The notes beneath the pieces were generated by a model. That model did not search any database and was not told where the DNA came from. It saw nothing but the letters and a program-made list of their open reading frames with translations. 64,000 nucleotides of DNA from Nocardioides sp. (lineage in GTDB: Bacteria > Actinomycetota > Actinomycetes > Propionibacteriales > Nocardioidaceae): contig NZ_JASLGR010000047.1 of the NCBI RefSeq assembly GCF_030150155.1, forward strand, positions 3,736 to 67,735, given 5' to 3'. Position 1 is the first letter of the stretch, and every line of letters starts with the position of its first letter. The translations under genes and the position numbers were made by a program. Below are positions 51,506 to 59,886 of this stretch, piece by piece.

Positions 51506-51817
51506 TCACCGGATCAGCGGGCTCTTCTCGAAGCGCAGGCCCTTGCCCCGGATGGTGGTGATCAGGCTGGGGCGCCGGGTGTCGTCGCCGAGCTTGCGGC
51601 GCACCCAGCCGAGGTGGACGTCGATGGTCTTGGAGGAGGTGAAGAACTCGGTGTTCCACACGTCGCGCATCAGGTCCGCGCGGCTGACGATCAGGCCGGC
51701 GTTGGAGATCAGCTTGTAGACGAGGTCGAACTCCTTGCGCGACAGCGTGACCTCTTCGTCGTTGCGCCAGGCGCGGCGATTGTCCGGATCGACCCGAACG
51801 TCCTGAACCTCAATCAC
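51506..51817 (-). CDS. Stand-alone winged-helix (OmpR/PhoB-type) DNA-binding protein
   Basis: 103 residues, just the effector domain of an OmpR-family regulator: VTLSRKEFDLVYKLISNAGLIVSRADLMRDVW, then the recognition helix and wing SSKTIDVHLGWVRRKLGDDTRRPSLITTIRGKGLRFE. No receiver domain is encoded upstream: the frame is bounded by a GTG that sits 7 nt after TACTGT (51825-51830). It should bind DNA without phosphorylation control. No kinase gene is nearby. Confidence 0.85.
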   Translation of the reverse strand: MIEVQDVRVDPDNRRAWRNDEEVTLSRKEFDLVYKLISNAGLIVSRADLMRDVWNTEFFTSSKTIDVHLGWVRRKLGDDTRRPSLITTIRGKGLRFEKSPLIR

Positions 51818-51921
51818 GGTCGCAACAGTAAAGGCGCACGGACGCGTTAATCGACCGTTTGCAGGTTAGGGCCAATGGCATCTTCATGCCATCCGCTGTG
51901 CAGACCCTGTGGACGTGCCTG

Positions 51922-52863
51922 TCAGTGCCGCATCACGGCGACGGGCTCGAGGACGCCGAAGCCGCGCACCGGCCGAGCCGGGAGCCGTCGGGTCTCGAAC
52001 AGGTCCGGCGGCAGCTGCCCGGCGGTGGCCTCGTCGATGATGATCCGGTTGCGGCGGGCGACAGCGGTCAGCCGGGCCGCCATGTTCACCGGCGGGCCGA
52101 AGACGTCGCCCATCCGCAGCACCACCGAGCCGGTCGCGATCCCGACCCTGACATCGGGCATCCGCGGGTCCCGGCCGATCACGTTGATGATCCCCTCGCC
52201 GGTGTCCAGCGCCCGGATCGGGTCCTCGTTGATGAACAGCACCGAGTCCCCCAGGGACTTGATCACGCGCCCCTTCTGCAACGCCACGACGTCGGCGCAG
52301 CGGGACTCGAAGAGCTCGACCAGGTCGCCGATCTTCTCCTCCGAGAGCGTGTTGGACAGCGCGGTGAAGGAGACGATGTCGGCGAACCCGACGGTGACCT
52401 GGATGGTGTTGGCCTCGTCGGCGGTGTCCAGACGCCCCATCGCGTTGGCCATGTGGCGCCGCCAGGCGTAGATCATCAGCCGCTCGAAGGACGGGTTGAA
52501 CGAGGTGGAGAACGTCTCTGCCGCGGCCCGCGGGGCGGTCGCGGTGCCGTCCTCCTCACCGTGCCCGTCGAACTGGTGGGCCAGCGCCGAGACCTCCCAC
52601 TCGGCCAGCCGGGCCATCGACAGGCCCAGGCCCCGGGTCAGGTTGATCGCCATGTCGAAGTCGACGACACCGGTCTCGAGCACCTTCTCCACGGTGCGCA
52701 GCGCCTCGATGTCGGCCTCGCTGTAGATCGCCTCGCCGCCGGCGTCGGCGAACCCCAGGGCGCGCCACAGCCGCTTGGAGCGGTCCTCGGAGATCCCCGT
52801 GATCGAGGCGACCTCGGCCGAGGTGAAACGGGGGGCTTCGGAATCGGGCACGGGCGGCATCAT
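51922..52863 (-). CDS. Class III adenylate cyclase with N-terminal regulatory domain
   Basis: 313 residues. The N-terminal part (about 10-130) with FTSAEVASITGISEDRSKRLWRALGF reads like the Ad_cyc_reg domain of mycobacterial Rv1264/Rv2212, which is pH-sensing and autoinhibitory there. The catalytic domain has metal Asp in GFADIVSFTALS, the Lys/Asp pair in RVIKSLGDSVLF, and transition-state residues in GDVFGPPVNMAARLTAVARR. It should make cAMP in the cytosol. Start MMPPVPDS has GAGAGTGGG upstream; it follows birA by 7 bp. Confidence 0.9.
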   Translation of the reverse strand: MMPPVPDSEAPRFTSAEVASITGISEDRSKRLWRALGFADAGGEAIYSEADIEALRTVEKVLETGVVDFDMAINLTRGLGLSMARLAEWEVSALAHQFDGHGEEDGTATAPRAAAETFSTSFNPSFERLMIYAWRRHMANAMGRLDTADEANTIQVTVGFADIVSFTALSNTLSEEKIGDLVELFESRCADVVALQKGRVIKSLGDSVLFINEDPIRALDTGEGIINVIGRDPRMPDVRVGIATGSVVLRMGDVFGPPVNMAARLTAVARRNRIIIDEATAGQLPPDLFETRRLPARPVRGFGVLEPVAVMRH

Positions 52864-52870
52864 CCCACTC

Positions 52871-53680
52871 TCAGACGGCCCGCAGGTGCACGACGTCACC
52901 GGCAGCCACGGTGACCGGACCGGTCTCGGTCGAGATCACCAGACAGCCCGAGGAGTCCACCGCCACGGCGGTGCCGAGGAGCATGTCGCCACCCGGCAGC
53001 TCGGCCCTGACCGAACGACCGAGGGTGACACTGACCGAACCGTACGTCGAGGCCACCTGCTCGGGGTCGGCGAGCCAGTCCGCGTAGTGCGCGAAAAGCG
53101 AGCGCAGCACCGTGATCAGCACCTGGGTGCGGTCCACCGGTGCCCCCGACTCGATGGTCAGCGAGGTCGCGGTCTCCACCGGCAGGTCGGCGGCCTCGAT
53201 CGAGGTGTTGAGTCCGATCCCGATCACCGCGGCCGGACCGTCGGGGGTCTCCACCCGCTCGACCAGGATCCCGCAGACCTTCGCCTCCGAGCGGGTGCCC
53301 TCAGCCGGGCCAGTCCTACTGAGCAAGACGTCGTTGGGCCATTTCACGCCCGCGTCGAAGCCCATCTCGCGCAGTGCGGAGGTGACCGCCAGGCCGGCCA
53401 ACAGCGGCAGCCAGGTCCAGCGCGTGATCGCCAGATCGCGCGGTCGCAGCAGCACCGAGAAGGTCAGGGCCGAGTACCGCGGCGTGCTCCAGACACGGTC
53501 AAGACGGCCGCGTCCGGCGGTCTGGTGCTCGGTCGCGATCACCAGCCCCTCCGGGGCGCCCTCGCGGGCGCAATCGGCCAGGACGGCATTCGTGGAGGGC
53601 GTCTCGGAGAGGACTTCGACGACCCAATCATCGTCTCCTGTGAGAAGGGTCACAGGATCGAGCGGCGCAGGTGAACTCAC
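52871..53680 (-). CDS. birA: Biotin-[acetyl-CoA carboxylase] ligase
   Basis: 269 residues, catalytic ligase without a DNA-binding domain, so not a bifunctional repressor. STNAVLADCA, TAGRGRLDRVW (biotin-adenylate loop), GVKWPNDVLL and KVCGILVE are present, with the C-terminal SH3-like part (VTVAAGDVVHLRAV). It biotinylates the carrier subunit of acyl-CoA carboxylases; its divergent neighbour is accD. GTG start only 20 bp from accD's GTG. The cyclase gene follows 7 bp downstream. Confidence 0.94.
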   Translation of the reverse strand: MSSPAPLDPVTLLTGDDDWVVEVLSETPSTNAVLADCAREGAPEGLVIATEHQTAGRGRLDRVWSTPRYSALTFSVLLRPRDLAITRWTWLPLLAGLAVTSALREMGFDAGVKWPNDVLLSRTGPAEGTRSEAKVCGILVERVETPDGPAAVIGIGLNTSIEAADLPVETATSLTIESGAPVDRTQVLITVLRSLFAHYADWLADPEQVASTYGSVSVTLGRSVRAELPGGDMLLGTAVAVDSSGCLVISTETGPVTVAAGDVVHLRAV

Positions 53681-53700
53681 AGACAGTAGGGTGCCACCTT

Positions 53701-55326
53701 GTGAGTGCCGAGAACCTGACAGCGCCCGAAGAGTCGGCGATCAACCTCCACACGACTGCCGGAAAGCTGGCGGATCTGGAGCGTCGCATCGACGAGGCAG
53801 TAACCAAGCCCGCCGCGAAGGCCCAGGAGAAGCAGCACGCCAAGGGCCGCAAGACCGCCCGCGAGCGGATCGAGATGCTCTTCGACGAGGGCAGCTTCGT
53901 CGAGCTCGACGAGCTGGCGCGTCACCGCTCCCAGGACTTCGGTCTGGAGAAGAACCGCCCCTACGGCGACGGCGTGATCACGGGCTACGGCACCGTCGAC
54001 GGTCGCCAGGTCTGCGTGTTCTCCCAGGACTTCACCGTCTTCGGCGGCTCGCTGGGCGAGGTCTACGGCGAGAAGATCGTCAAGGTCATGGACCTGGCGC
54101 TCAAGACCGGCTCGCCGATCGTCGGCATCAACGAGGGCGCCGGCGCCCGGATCCAGGAGGGCGTCGTCTCCCTGGGCCTGTACGGCGAGATCTTCCGCCG
54201 CAACGTCCGCGCCTCGGGCGTGATCCCGCAGATCAGCCTGATCATGGGCAACTGCGCCGGTGGTCACGTCTACTCCCCCGCCGTCACCGACTTCACGATC
54301 ATGGTCGACGGCACCTCGGGCATGTTCATCACCGGCCCCGACGTGATCAAGACCGTCACCGGTGAGGACGTCACGATGGAGGAGCTCGGTGGTGCGCGCA
54401 CGCACAACACCAAGTCGGGCAACTCGCACTACATGGCGACCGACGAGGAGGACGCCATCGAGTACACCAAGGCGCTGCTCTCCTTCCTGCCCTCGAACAA
54501 CCTGGACGAGGCGCCGGCGTACGACGAGATCGCCGACCTGGAGCCCAACGAGGACGACATCGCCCTCGACACCCTCATCCCGGACTCCCCGAACCAGCCC
54601 TACGACATGCACGACGTCATCTCGACCGTGCTCGACGACGGCGAGTTCACCGAGGTCCACCCGCTCTTCGCCCCGAACATCATCGTCGGCTTCGGCCGGG
54701 TCGAGGGCCGTTCGGTCGGCGTCGTGGCCAACCAGCCGATGCAGTTCGCCGGCACCCTGGACATCGACGCCTCGGAGAAGGCCGCCCGCTTCGTGCGGAC
54801 CTGCGACGCCTTCAACATCCCGGTGCTGACCCTGGTCGACGTGCCCGGCTTCCTGCCCGGCACCGACCAGGAGTGGCAGGGCATCATCCGCCGCGGCGCG
54901 AAGCTGATCTACGCCTACGCCGAGGCCACCGTCCCGATGGTCACCGTCGTCACCCGCAAGGCCTACGGCGGCGCCTACGACGTGATGGGCTCCAAGCATC
55001 TCGGTGCCGACATCAACCTGTCGTGGCCCACCGGCCAGTACGCCGTCATGGGTGCCCAGGGCGCGGCCAACATCGTGCACCGTCGCGAGCTCAAGGACCT
55101 GGCCGACTCCGGTGCCACCACCGAGCAGGTCGAGGCCAAGCGCGCCGAGCTGATCGAGGAGTACGAGACCACCCTGGTCAACCCGTACATCGCCGCCGAG
55201 CGTGGCTACGTCGACGCCGTCATCTTCCCGCGGGAGACCCGCGCCGAGGTGGTCAAGGCCCTGCGCCTGCTCAAGACCAAGCGCGACTCGCTGCCGCCCA
55301 AGAAGCACGGCAACATCCCGCTCTGA
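53701..55326 (+). CDS. accD: Acyl-CoA carboxylase beta (carboxyltransferase) subunit
   Basis: 541 residues, AccD5/PccB type. Two carboxyltransferase halves: SLGEVYGEKIVKVMDLALKTG, GAGARIQEGVVSLGLYGEIF, IMGNCAGGHVYSPAVTDFTIM and ITGPDVIKTVTGEDVTMEELGG in the first; DVPGFLPGTDQEWQGIIRRGAKL, TVVTRKAYGGAYDVMGSKHLGAD in the second. It transfers carboxyl from biotin to propionyl- or acetyl-CoA. GTG start is 8 nt after TAGGGT (53687-53692). Position next to birA and accE matches mycobacterial Rv3280. Confidence 0.95.
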   Translation: MSAENLTAPEESAINLHTTAGKLADLERRIDEAVTKPAAKAQEKQHAKGRKTARERIEMLFDEGSFVELDELARHRSQDFGLEKNRPYGDGVITGYGTVDGRQVCVFSQDFTVFGGSLGEVYGEKIVKVMDLALKTGSPIVGINEGAGARIQEGVVSLGLYGEIFRRNVRASGVIPQISLIMGNCAGGHVYSPAVTDFTIMVDGTSGMFITGPDVIKTVTGEDVTMEELGGARTHNTKSGNSHYMATDEEDAIEYTKALLSFLPSNNLDEAPAYDEIADLEPNEDDIALDTLIPDSPNQPYDMHDVISTVLDDGEFTEVHPLFAPNIIVGFGRVEGRSVGVVANQPMQFAGTLDIDASEKAARFVRTCDAFNIPVLTLVDVPGFLPGTDQEWQGIIRRGAKLIYAYAEATVPMVTVVTRKAYGGAYDVMGSKHLGADINLSWPTGQYAVMGAQGAANIVHRRELKDLADSGATTEQVEAKRAELIEEYETTLVNPYIAAERGYVDAVIFPRETRAEVVKALRLLKTKRDSLPPKKHGNIPL

Positions 55327-55343
55327 TCAGCTCGGAGACACTC

Positions 55344-55574
55344 ATGACTGACGCAGCATCCGACACCGCAGCGGAGCAGGCCCCGGCCGCCCCGCTGCTG
55401 AAGGTGATCAACGCCGACGCGACCCCCGAGGAGGTGGCGGCCATCGTGGCCGTCTTCGCCTCGCTGGGTGGCGGCGCTCCGGCCCCGAAGCCGAAGCGGG
55501 CGGAGTGGAACAACCCGGCCCGGGGCGTGCGGCGCACGCTCCCGGCGACCTGGCGCACGTCCACCCTCCCCTGA
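55344..55574 (+). CDS. accE: Acyl-CoA carboxylase epsilon subunit
   Basis: 76 residues, PF13822-like. LLKVINADATPEEVAAIVAVFAS, then a Lys/Pro linker and the C-terminal WNNPARGVRRTLPATWRTS, both family hallmarks. It binds the alpha-beta carboxylase complex and raises activity in actinobacteria. 17 bp after accD, same strand. The 22-bp repeat family starts five bases beyond its stop. This gene is too short for many predictors. Confidence 0.9.
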   Translation: MTDAASDTAAEQAPAAPLLKVINADATPEEVAAIVAVFASLGGGAPAPKPKRAEWNNPARGVRRTLPATWRTSTLP

Positions 55575-55579
55575 CCGAG

Positions 55580-55682
55580 TTCCGGGTTCACCACCGCCGA
55601 ATTCCGGGTTCACCACCGCCGAATTCCGGGTTCACCACCGCCGAAATCCGGGTTCACCACCGCCGAACTCCGGGTTCACCAC
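55580..55682 (+). repeat. Tandem 22-bp repeats, about 4.7 copies
   Basis: Unit TTCCGGGTTCACCACCGCCG followed by AA. Copies 1-3 (55580, 55602, 55624) are the same; copy 4 starts with A and copy 5 starts with C and decays after CACCAC. They begin 6 bp after the accE stop and end before its terminator. A second locus of the same family follows metG. Confidence 0.9.
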
Positions 55683-55692
55683 GCAGCACCGA

Positions 55693-55735
55693 CGAGCCTC
55701 CGGCCCCGCGCAGTACGCGCCGGGCCGGAGGCTCG
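55693..55735 (+). terminator. Terminator of accD-accE
   Basis: Perfect 14-bp inverted repeat (55693-55706 and 55722-55735) with a 15-nt loop. The repeat array lies between it and the accE stop, so the array is part of the accDE transcript. Confidence 0.8.
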
Positions 55736-55790
55736 CTGCGGTCAGGAGCAGGCCAGAAGCCGCCCCGGACCAGCCGGTTAGGCTGACGCC

Positions 55791-57449
55791 ATGACCCGCC
55801 AGATCGATGCCCGCAGCGACCGTTACCTCGCCGAGTCCGTCGTACTGAATCCGCTGGAGGCCACCGCGATCGGGGTCCCCGGGCACGACCACGAGCTCCC
55901 GGACCTCTCCCCCGAGGGCTGGGACGAGCGTGATGCGCTGGCGCGCGAGGCACTGCGAGAGGTCGGCGAGCTGACCGCGATTGACGCCCGCGAGGAGCTG
56001 GCCCAGGCCGCCTTCGTCGAGCGGCTGGGGCTCACCGTGGCGAAGGCCGACGCACAGCTGGACCGCTCCGAGCTGTCGGTGATCGACGGCGCGCCGCACT
56101 GGATCCGCGGCGTGCTCGACCTGATGAGCGCCGAGGACGAGGAGAGCGCCGAGAACCTCACCGCGCGTCTGGCCGGGGTGCCGCTGGCCCTGGAGCAGTA
56201 TCGTCGCACGCTGAACGTCGAGGCCGCCGCCGGCCGGGTGAGCGCCGTGCGCCAGTACGCCGAGACCGCGACGCTGATCGAGGGCTGGGCGCGTCCGGGC
56301 GACTACTTCGCCGCTCTGGGCACCGCCTCGCCCGACCTGCCCGAGACACTGCGCACCGACCTGGCCCGTGAAGCGGAACGGGCCCGGGTGGCCTTCGCCG
56401 ACCTGGCCGGCTTCCTGCGCACCGAGATGGTCCCCCGCGGTCGGGTCGAGGACGGGGTCGGCCGCGAGCACTACGCGCTGGCATCGCAGTACTTCCTCGG
56501 CTCCTCGATCGACCTGGAGGCGACGTACGCCTGGGGCTGGGAGGAGCTCGCCCGGATCGAGTCCGAGATGGGCTCGGCCGCGCACGCACTGACCGGCTCC
56601 ACCGACGTCGACGCGGCGATCGCCCTGCTCGACGCCGACCCGGCGCGGAACCTGACCAGCCGTGAGGAGTTCCGCTCCTGGATGCAGGCCCGCTCCGACG
56701 AGGTGCTGACCAGCTTCCACGGCACCCACTTCGACATCCCGGCCGAGATCCGCCAGATCACCTGCACCGTCGCGCCCACCAACGACGGCGGCGCCTGGTA
56801 CACGCCGCCGACCGAGGACTTCTCCCGTCCGGGCACGATGTGGTTCTCCTTCACCGACTCCCAGGAGAAGTTCTCCACCTGGCGTGAGCTGACCACCGTC
56901 TTCCACGAGGGCGTGCCCGGCCACCACCTGCAGTGCGGCCAGGCGGTCTGGAACGCCGCCGAGCTCAACCGCTGGCAGCGCCTGCTGTGCTGGGTCTCGG
57001 GCCACGGCGAGGGCTGGGCGCTGTACGCCGAGCGCCTGATGGACGAGCTCGGCTACTTCGCCGACCCCGGCGACCGGATGGGGTTCCTCGACTCGCAGGC
57101 CTTCCGCGCCGCCCGGGTGGTGGTCGACATCGGCACCCACCTCGGGCTCACGGTGCCGGCCAACCCGTGGGGCTGGCGCGTCGGCGAGCGCTGGAACGCC
57201 GACCTGATGCTCGAGTTCATGCTCGCCCACACCCGGATGGACCCGAGCCAGGTGCGGTTCGAGGTCAACCGCTACCTCGGCTGGCCCGGCCAGGCGCCGT
57301 CGTACAAGGTCGGCGAGCGGATCTGGCTGGAGATGCGGGACAGCGCACGGGCGGCAGCGGGCGCCGACTTCGACCTGAAGGCCTGGCACACCCGGATGCT
57401 GAACCTGGGTGCCGTGCCGCTGGACCTGCTGGGGCGTGCGAGCCGCTGA
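55791..57449 (+). CDS. DUF885 family protein, predicted zinc carboxypeptidase-like
   Basis: 552 residues. The metal-binding motif HEGVPGHHLQ near residue 370 (HExxxHH) and GEGWALYAERLMDELG further on are diagnostic of DUF885. Helical throughout; no signal peptide. Members are thought to be metallopeptidases; the substrate is unknown. ATG follows TAGGCT (55779-55784) by 6 nt, so probably leaderless. It is the first gene after the accDE terminator. Confidence 0.9.
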   Translation: MTRQIDARSDRYLAESVVLNPLEATAIGVPGHDHELPDLSPEGWDERDALAREALREVGELTAIDAREELAQAAFVERLGLTVAKADAQLDRSELSVIDGAPHWIRGVLDLMSAEDEESAENLTARLAGVPLALEQYRRTLNVEAAAGRVSAVRQYAETATLIEGWARPGDYFAALGTASPDLPETLRTDLAREAERARVAFADLAGFLRTEMVPRGRVEDGVGREHYALASQYFLGSSIDLEATYAWGWEELARIESEMGSAAHALTGSTDVDAAIALLDADPARNLTSREEFRSWMQARSDEVLTSFHGTHFDIPAEIRQITCTVAPTNDGGAWYTPPTEDFSRPGTMWFSFTDSQEKFSTWRELTTVFHEGVPGHHLQCGQAVWNAAELNRWQRLLCWVSGHGEGWALYAERLMDELGYFADPGDRMGFLDSQAFRAARVVVDIGTHLGLTVPANPWGWRVGERWNADLMLEFMLAHTRMDPSQVRFEVNRYLGWPGQAPSYKVGERIWLEMRDSARAAAGADFDLKAWHTRMLNLGAVPLDLLGRASR

Positions 57450-57461
57450 GCCCCGGCGCGA

Positions 57462-58229
57462 TCACGGCACCACCAAGGTCCCGACCACCGTCGTACCGTC
57501 ACTCTCGTAGACAGTCACGCTGCGAGTCTTGCCGGCATCGCGGCGCTGCCACTCCAGGGCCTGGGCCGGGCTGGTCGGCTCTGGACCGTCCAGGTCGCGG
57601 ACGAAGGCGTAGCCACTGCGTCCGTTGCTGGCCTGGACCCGAATGAGGTCGGGCATCCCGCGGTCATTCGGGACGCCGTAGGTCTGCCCCTGGGCGTTGG
57701 TTCCCCAGGAGGTCGGCACGTGCTGGGAGTAGGTCGCGGTCAGCCTCCAGCGAACCGTGGGCTTGCTGGCGGTGATCACCGTTGAGGTCTGCCCGGGCCT
57801 CAGCGCCATCGCGTACGTCGCCACGGCCTCGTCGCTGTCGGCCTCGGCGGCCCGGGCGGCATCGGCGGCGTCGCACACCAGCAGGGCACCGTCGCTGAAC
57901 GTCAGCGTGCCAGCGCTCAGGCAGGTCAAGGCCAGCTCGACGTCCGTGGCCCCGGCCGGAGCCGGGCCCAGGTCCACGGTCGCGGTCCCGGTGCGGGTCA
58001 CCGTCACGGTTCGACCCAGCTCCGTGACACGGTCGGCGCCGGGTTGGGGCGACCAGAGCACCGACCCGACGGCGGCAGCCCCACCGCCGACCACCACGAC
58101 CCCGGCGACGCCGACCGCCCAGGACCGCCACCACCGCAGTCGTCGCGGACGTGCATCCGTCGCCGCGTGGGCGACCAGTGCGTCGCGCAGGCCGCGGGCG
58201 AAGCCCTCGTCCATCGTCGTGCGAGTCAT
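57462..58229 (-). CDS. Membrane-anchored protein coupled to an ECF sigma factor
   Basis: 255 residues. N-terminal cytosolic 32 residues (FARGLRDALVAHAATDARPRRLRWW), one transmembrane segment (SWAVGVAGVVVVGGGAAAVGSVLW), then an extracytoplasmic beta-rich region with two Cys (ALTCLSAGTL, LLVCDAADA). ATGA overlap with the sigma gene suggests an anti-sigma role, yet the HxxxCxxC zinc motif of common anti-sigma factors is missing. Function therefore uncertain. Ends 12 bp from the DUF885 gene, convergent. Confidence 0.7.
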   Translation of the reverse strand: MTRTTMDEGFARGLRDALVAHAATDARPRRLRWWRSWAVGVAGVVVVGGGAAAVGSVLWSPQPGADRVTELGRTVTVTRTGTATVDLGPAPAGATDVELALTCLSAGTLTFSDGALLVCDAADAARAAEADSDEAVATYAMALRPGQTSTVITASKPTVRWRLTATYSQHVPTSWGTNAQGQTYGVPNDRGMPDLIRVQASNGRSGYAFVRDLDGPEPTSPAQALEWQRRDAGKTRSVTVYESDGTTVVGTLVVP

Positions 58230-58801
58230 CGGGTCCTCCAGAGCGGGTCGTCGGTGGGCACGACGCCGAGGCTGTCGCGCACGCGGTGGCGGATTCGATG
58301 CATCCGGCTCTTGGCCGCAGCCTCGCTGATCCCGAGTGCCTGGGCGGCGTCGGCCACGGCGTAGTCCTCGATCGCGATCAGCACCAGCAGGTGCAGGTCC
58401 GGTCCGCGCAGCGACGTCAGCGCCTCGCGCAGTGCCGGGGTGAGGTCGAGCATCACGCTGGCCACATCGGCCGCCGGCACGGTCGCCGCGCGTGGCAGCG
58501 CGGCGAGGAACCGCCGGTAGCGCCGTGCCGCCCGGCGCTGGTTGCGTGCCACGTTGGTGGTCGTGACCAGCAACCAGGGCAGCACCGTCCCGGAGACCAC
58601 GCGTGCCTGGTCGCGGCGGCGCCAGAGCTCGAGGAACGCGAGCGCGGTGACGTCCTCGGCCTGATGCGGGTCCTCGACCAGGCGCACGGCGTGGCCGTAG
58701 ACCCGGTCCTTGTGGGCGTCGAAGACGAGACCGAACGCGTCGGCGTCCCCGGCGAGGACGCGCGACCACAGCGGGTCGACGTGTCCCGGTTCGGCGCTCA
58801 T
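58226..58801 (-). CDS. ECF-type RNA polymerase sigma factor
   Basis: 191 residues. Region 2 with AFGLVFDAHKDRVYGHAVRLVEDPHQAEDVTALAFLELWRRRD and region 4 with LRGPDLHLLVLIAIEDYAVADAAQALGISEAAAKSRMHRIRHRVRD are both recognisable. The linker between is short. Start MSAEPGHVDPLW chosen; a longer frame begins in the AT-rich intergenic region. Cotranscribed with the downstream membrane protein. Confidence 0.88.
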   Translation of the reverse strand: MSAEPGHVDPLWSRVLAGDADAFGLVFDAHKDRVYGHAVRLVEDPHQAEDVTALAFLELWRRRDQARVVSGTVLPWLLVTTTNVARNQRRAARRYRRFLAALPRAATVPAADVASVMLDLTPALREALTSLRGPDLHLLVLIAIEDYAVADAAQALGISEAAAKSRMHRIRHRVRDSLGVVPTDDPLWRTR

Positions 58802-58858
58802 ACCCCATTGTGTCCGCAGCCCGCCGATCGGTTGCACGGATGCACCACGATCATTGAT

Positions 58859-58873
58859 CGACTATTTTAGTCG
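58859..58873. promoter_or_regulatory. Inverted repeat in the sigma/sulfotransferase spacer
   Basis: CGACTA-TTT-TAGTCG, a perfect 6-bp inverted repeat in an AT-rich spacer between divergent genes; candidate operator or sigma-factor site. Nothing else is clear in the spacer. Confidence 0.35.
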
Positions 58874-58896
58874 CCTTTATGTTCTATGCTGCCGTC

Positions 58897-59886
58897 ATGG
58901 AGGGACCCGCACCTGACTTCATGATCATCGGGGCGCCGAAGGCCGGCACCACCGCGCTCCACGCCGCGCTGTCGCGGCACCCCGACGTCGCGATGAGCAC
59001 TCCGAAGGAGCCGAAGTACTGGCTCTGCGAGGACGCGCCCCCGCCGGCGTACGTCGGCCCCGGCGACGCCCACTCCCAGCAGGAGTGGGTGTGGCGTCGT
59101 GAGGACTACCAGGCGATCTTCGCCCACGACGACGGACCGTACGGCTCCCACGAGCGTCTCCGTGGCGAGGCGACACCGTTCTACCTGTGGAGCCCAGGCG
59201 CACGCCGCCGGATCACCACCGAGCTGCCCGACGTCCGTCTGATCGCCGTGGTGCGCGACCCGATCGACCGCGCCTACTCCAACTGGATGCACCTGTGGTG
59301 CGACGGCCTCGAGCCCGAGGCCGACTTCCTCACCGCGTTCTCCCGCGAACGCGAGCGGATCCGACGCGGGTGGGCACCCTTCTGGCGGTACGCCGACCTC
59401 GGCCGGTACGGCGAGCAGCTCGCCGATCTGCACCAGCGGATCGACCCCGCCCAGATCCTGGTGCTGCGCTACCGCGAGCTCGTCGACACGCCCCGTGCGG
59501 CGGTCGACAAGGCCGCCCGGTTCCTCGGCATCAGGACCGGCAAGGTCGACGCGATCCCGGCCGACAACTCCCGCAGCTACGTCGAGCCCGGCTGGCGACC
59601 GCGCCTGGTCGGCCCGGTGATCCGCACCGGCGCCTGGCTCGGGCAGTTCGCCCCGCCCCAGGTGTGGCGTGCCGCCGAGCCCCGCCTCCACCCGCTGTTG
59701 CGCAGCGAGCACGGCGCCCACCGGCCGCGACTGACACCCGAGGCCCGAGCGGCCCTGATCCCGGCGTTCGCCGAGGACATCGACCTGCTCGCCCAGGTCA
59801 CCGGCGACGACTACGGCGCCTGGCTCGATCCCGAGAGCCGCGGCTCCTTCCGCGAGCGGTCGGCAGCGCTCAGCGCAGTACCGTGA
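58897..59886 (+). CDS. Sulfotransferase domain protein
   Basis: 329 residues. PAPS-dependent sulfotransferase: 5'-phosphosulfate loop MIIGAPKAGTTALHAAL, 3'-phosphate site VVRDPIDRAYSNWMHL, and HPDVAMSTPKEPKYW. Its substrate cannot be read from sequence; a cell-surface sugar or lipid is plausible given the glycan genes elsewhere. TATGCT is 6 nt before the ATG giving MEGPAPDFMIIG, which I prefer over an ATG 18 bp upstream that has no support. The 3' end overlaps the next, opposite gene by 17 bp. Confidence 0.87.
   Translation: MEGPAPDFMIIGAPKAGTTALHAALSRHPDVAMSTPKEPKYWLCEDAPPPAYVGPGDAHSQQEWVWRREDYQAIFAHDDGPYGSHERLRGEATPFYLWSPGARRRITTELPDVRLIAVVRDPIDRAYSNWMHLWCDGLEPEADFLTAFSRERERIRRGWAPFWRYADLGRYGEQLADLHQRIDPAQILVLRYRELVDTPRAAVDKAARFLGIRTGKVDAIPADNSRSYVEPGWRPRLVGPVIRTGAWLGQFAPPQVWRAAEPRLHPLLRSEHGAHRPRLTPEARAALIPAFAEDIDLLAQVTGDDYGAWLDPESRGSFRERSAALSAVP

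Noticed and set aside
53671..53700. Alternative accD start 30 bp upstream
   Set aside because: It would overlap the birA start and give an N-terminus unlike accD; the leaderless-type start at 53701 fits better.
55580..55682. CRISPR array
   Set aside because: The 22-bp units are contiguous with no spacers, and no cas genes are near.
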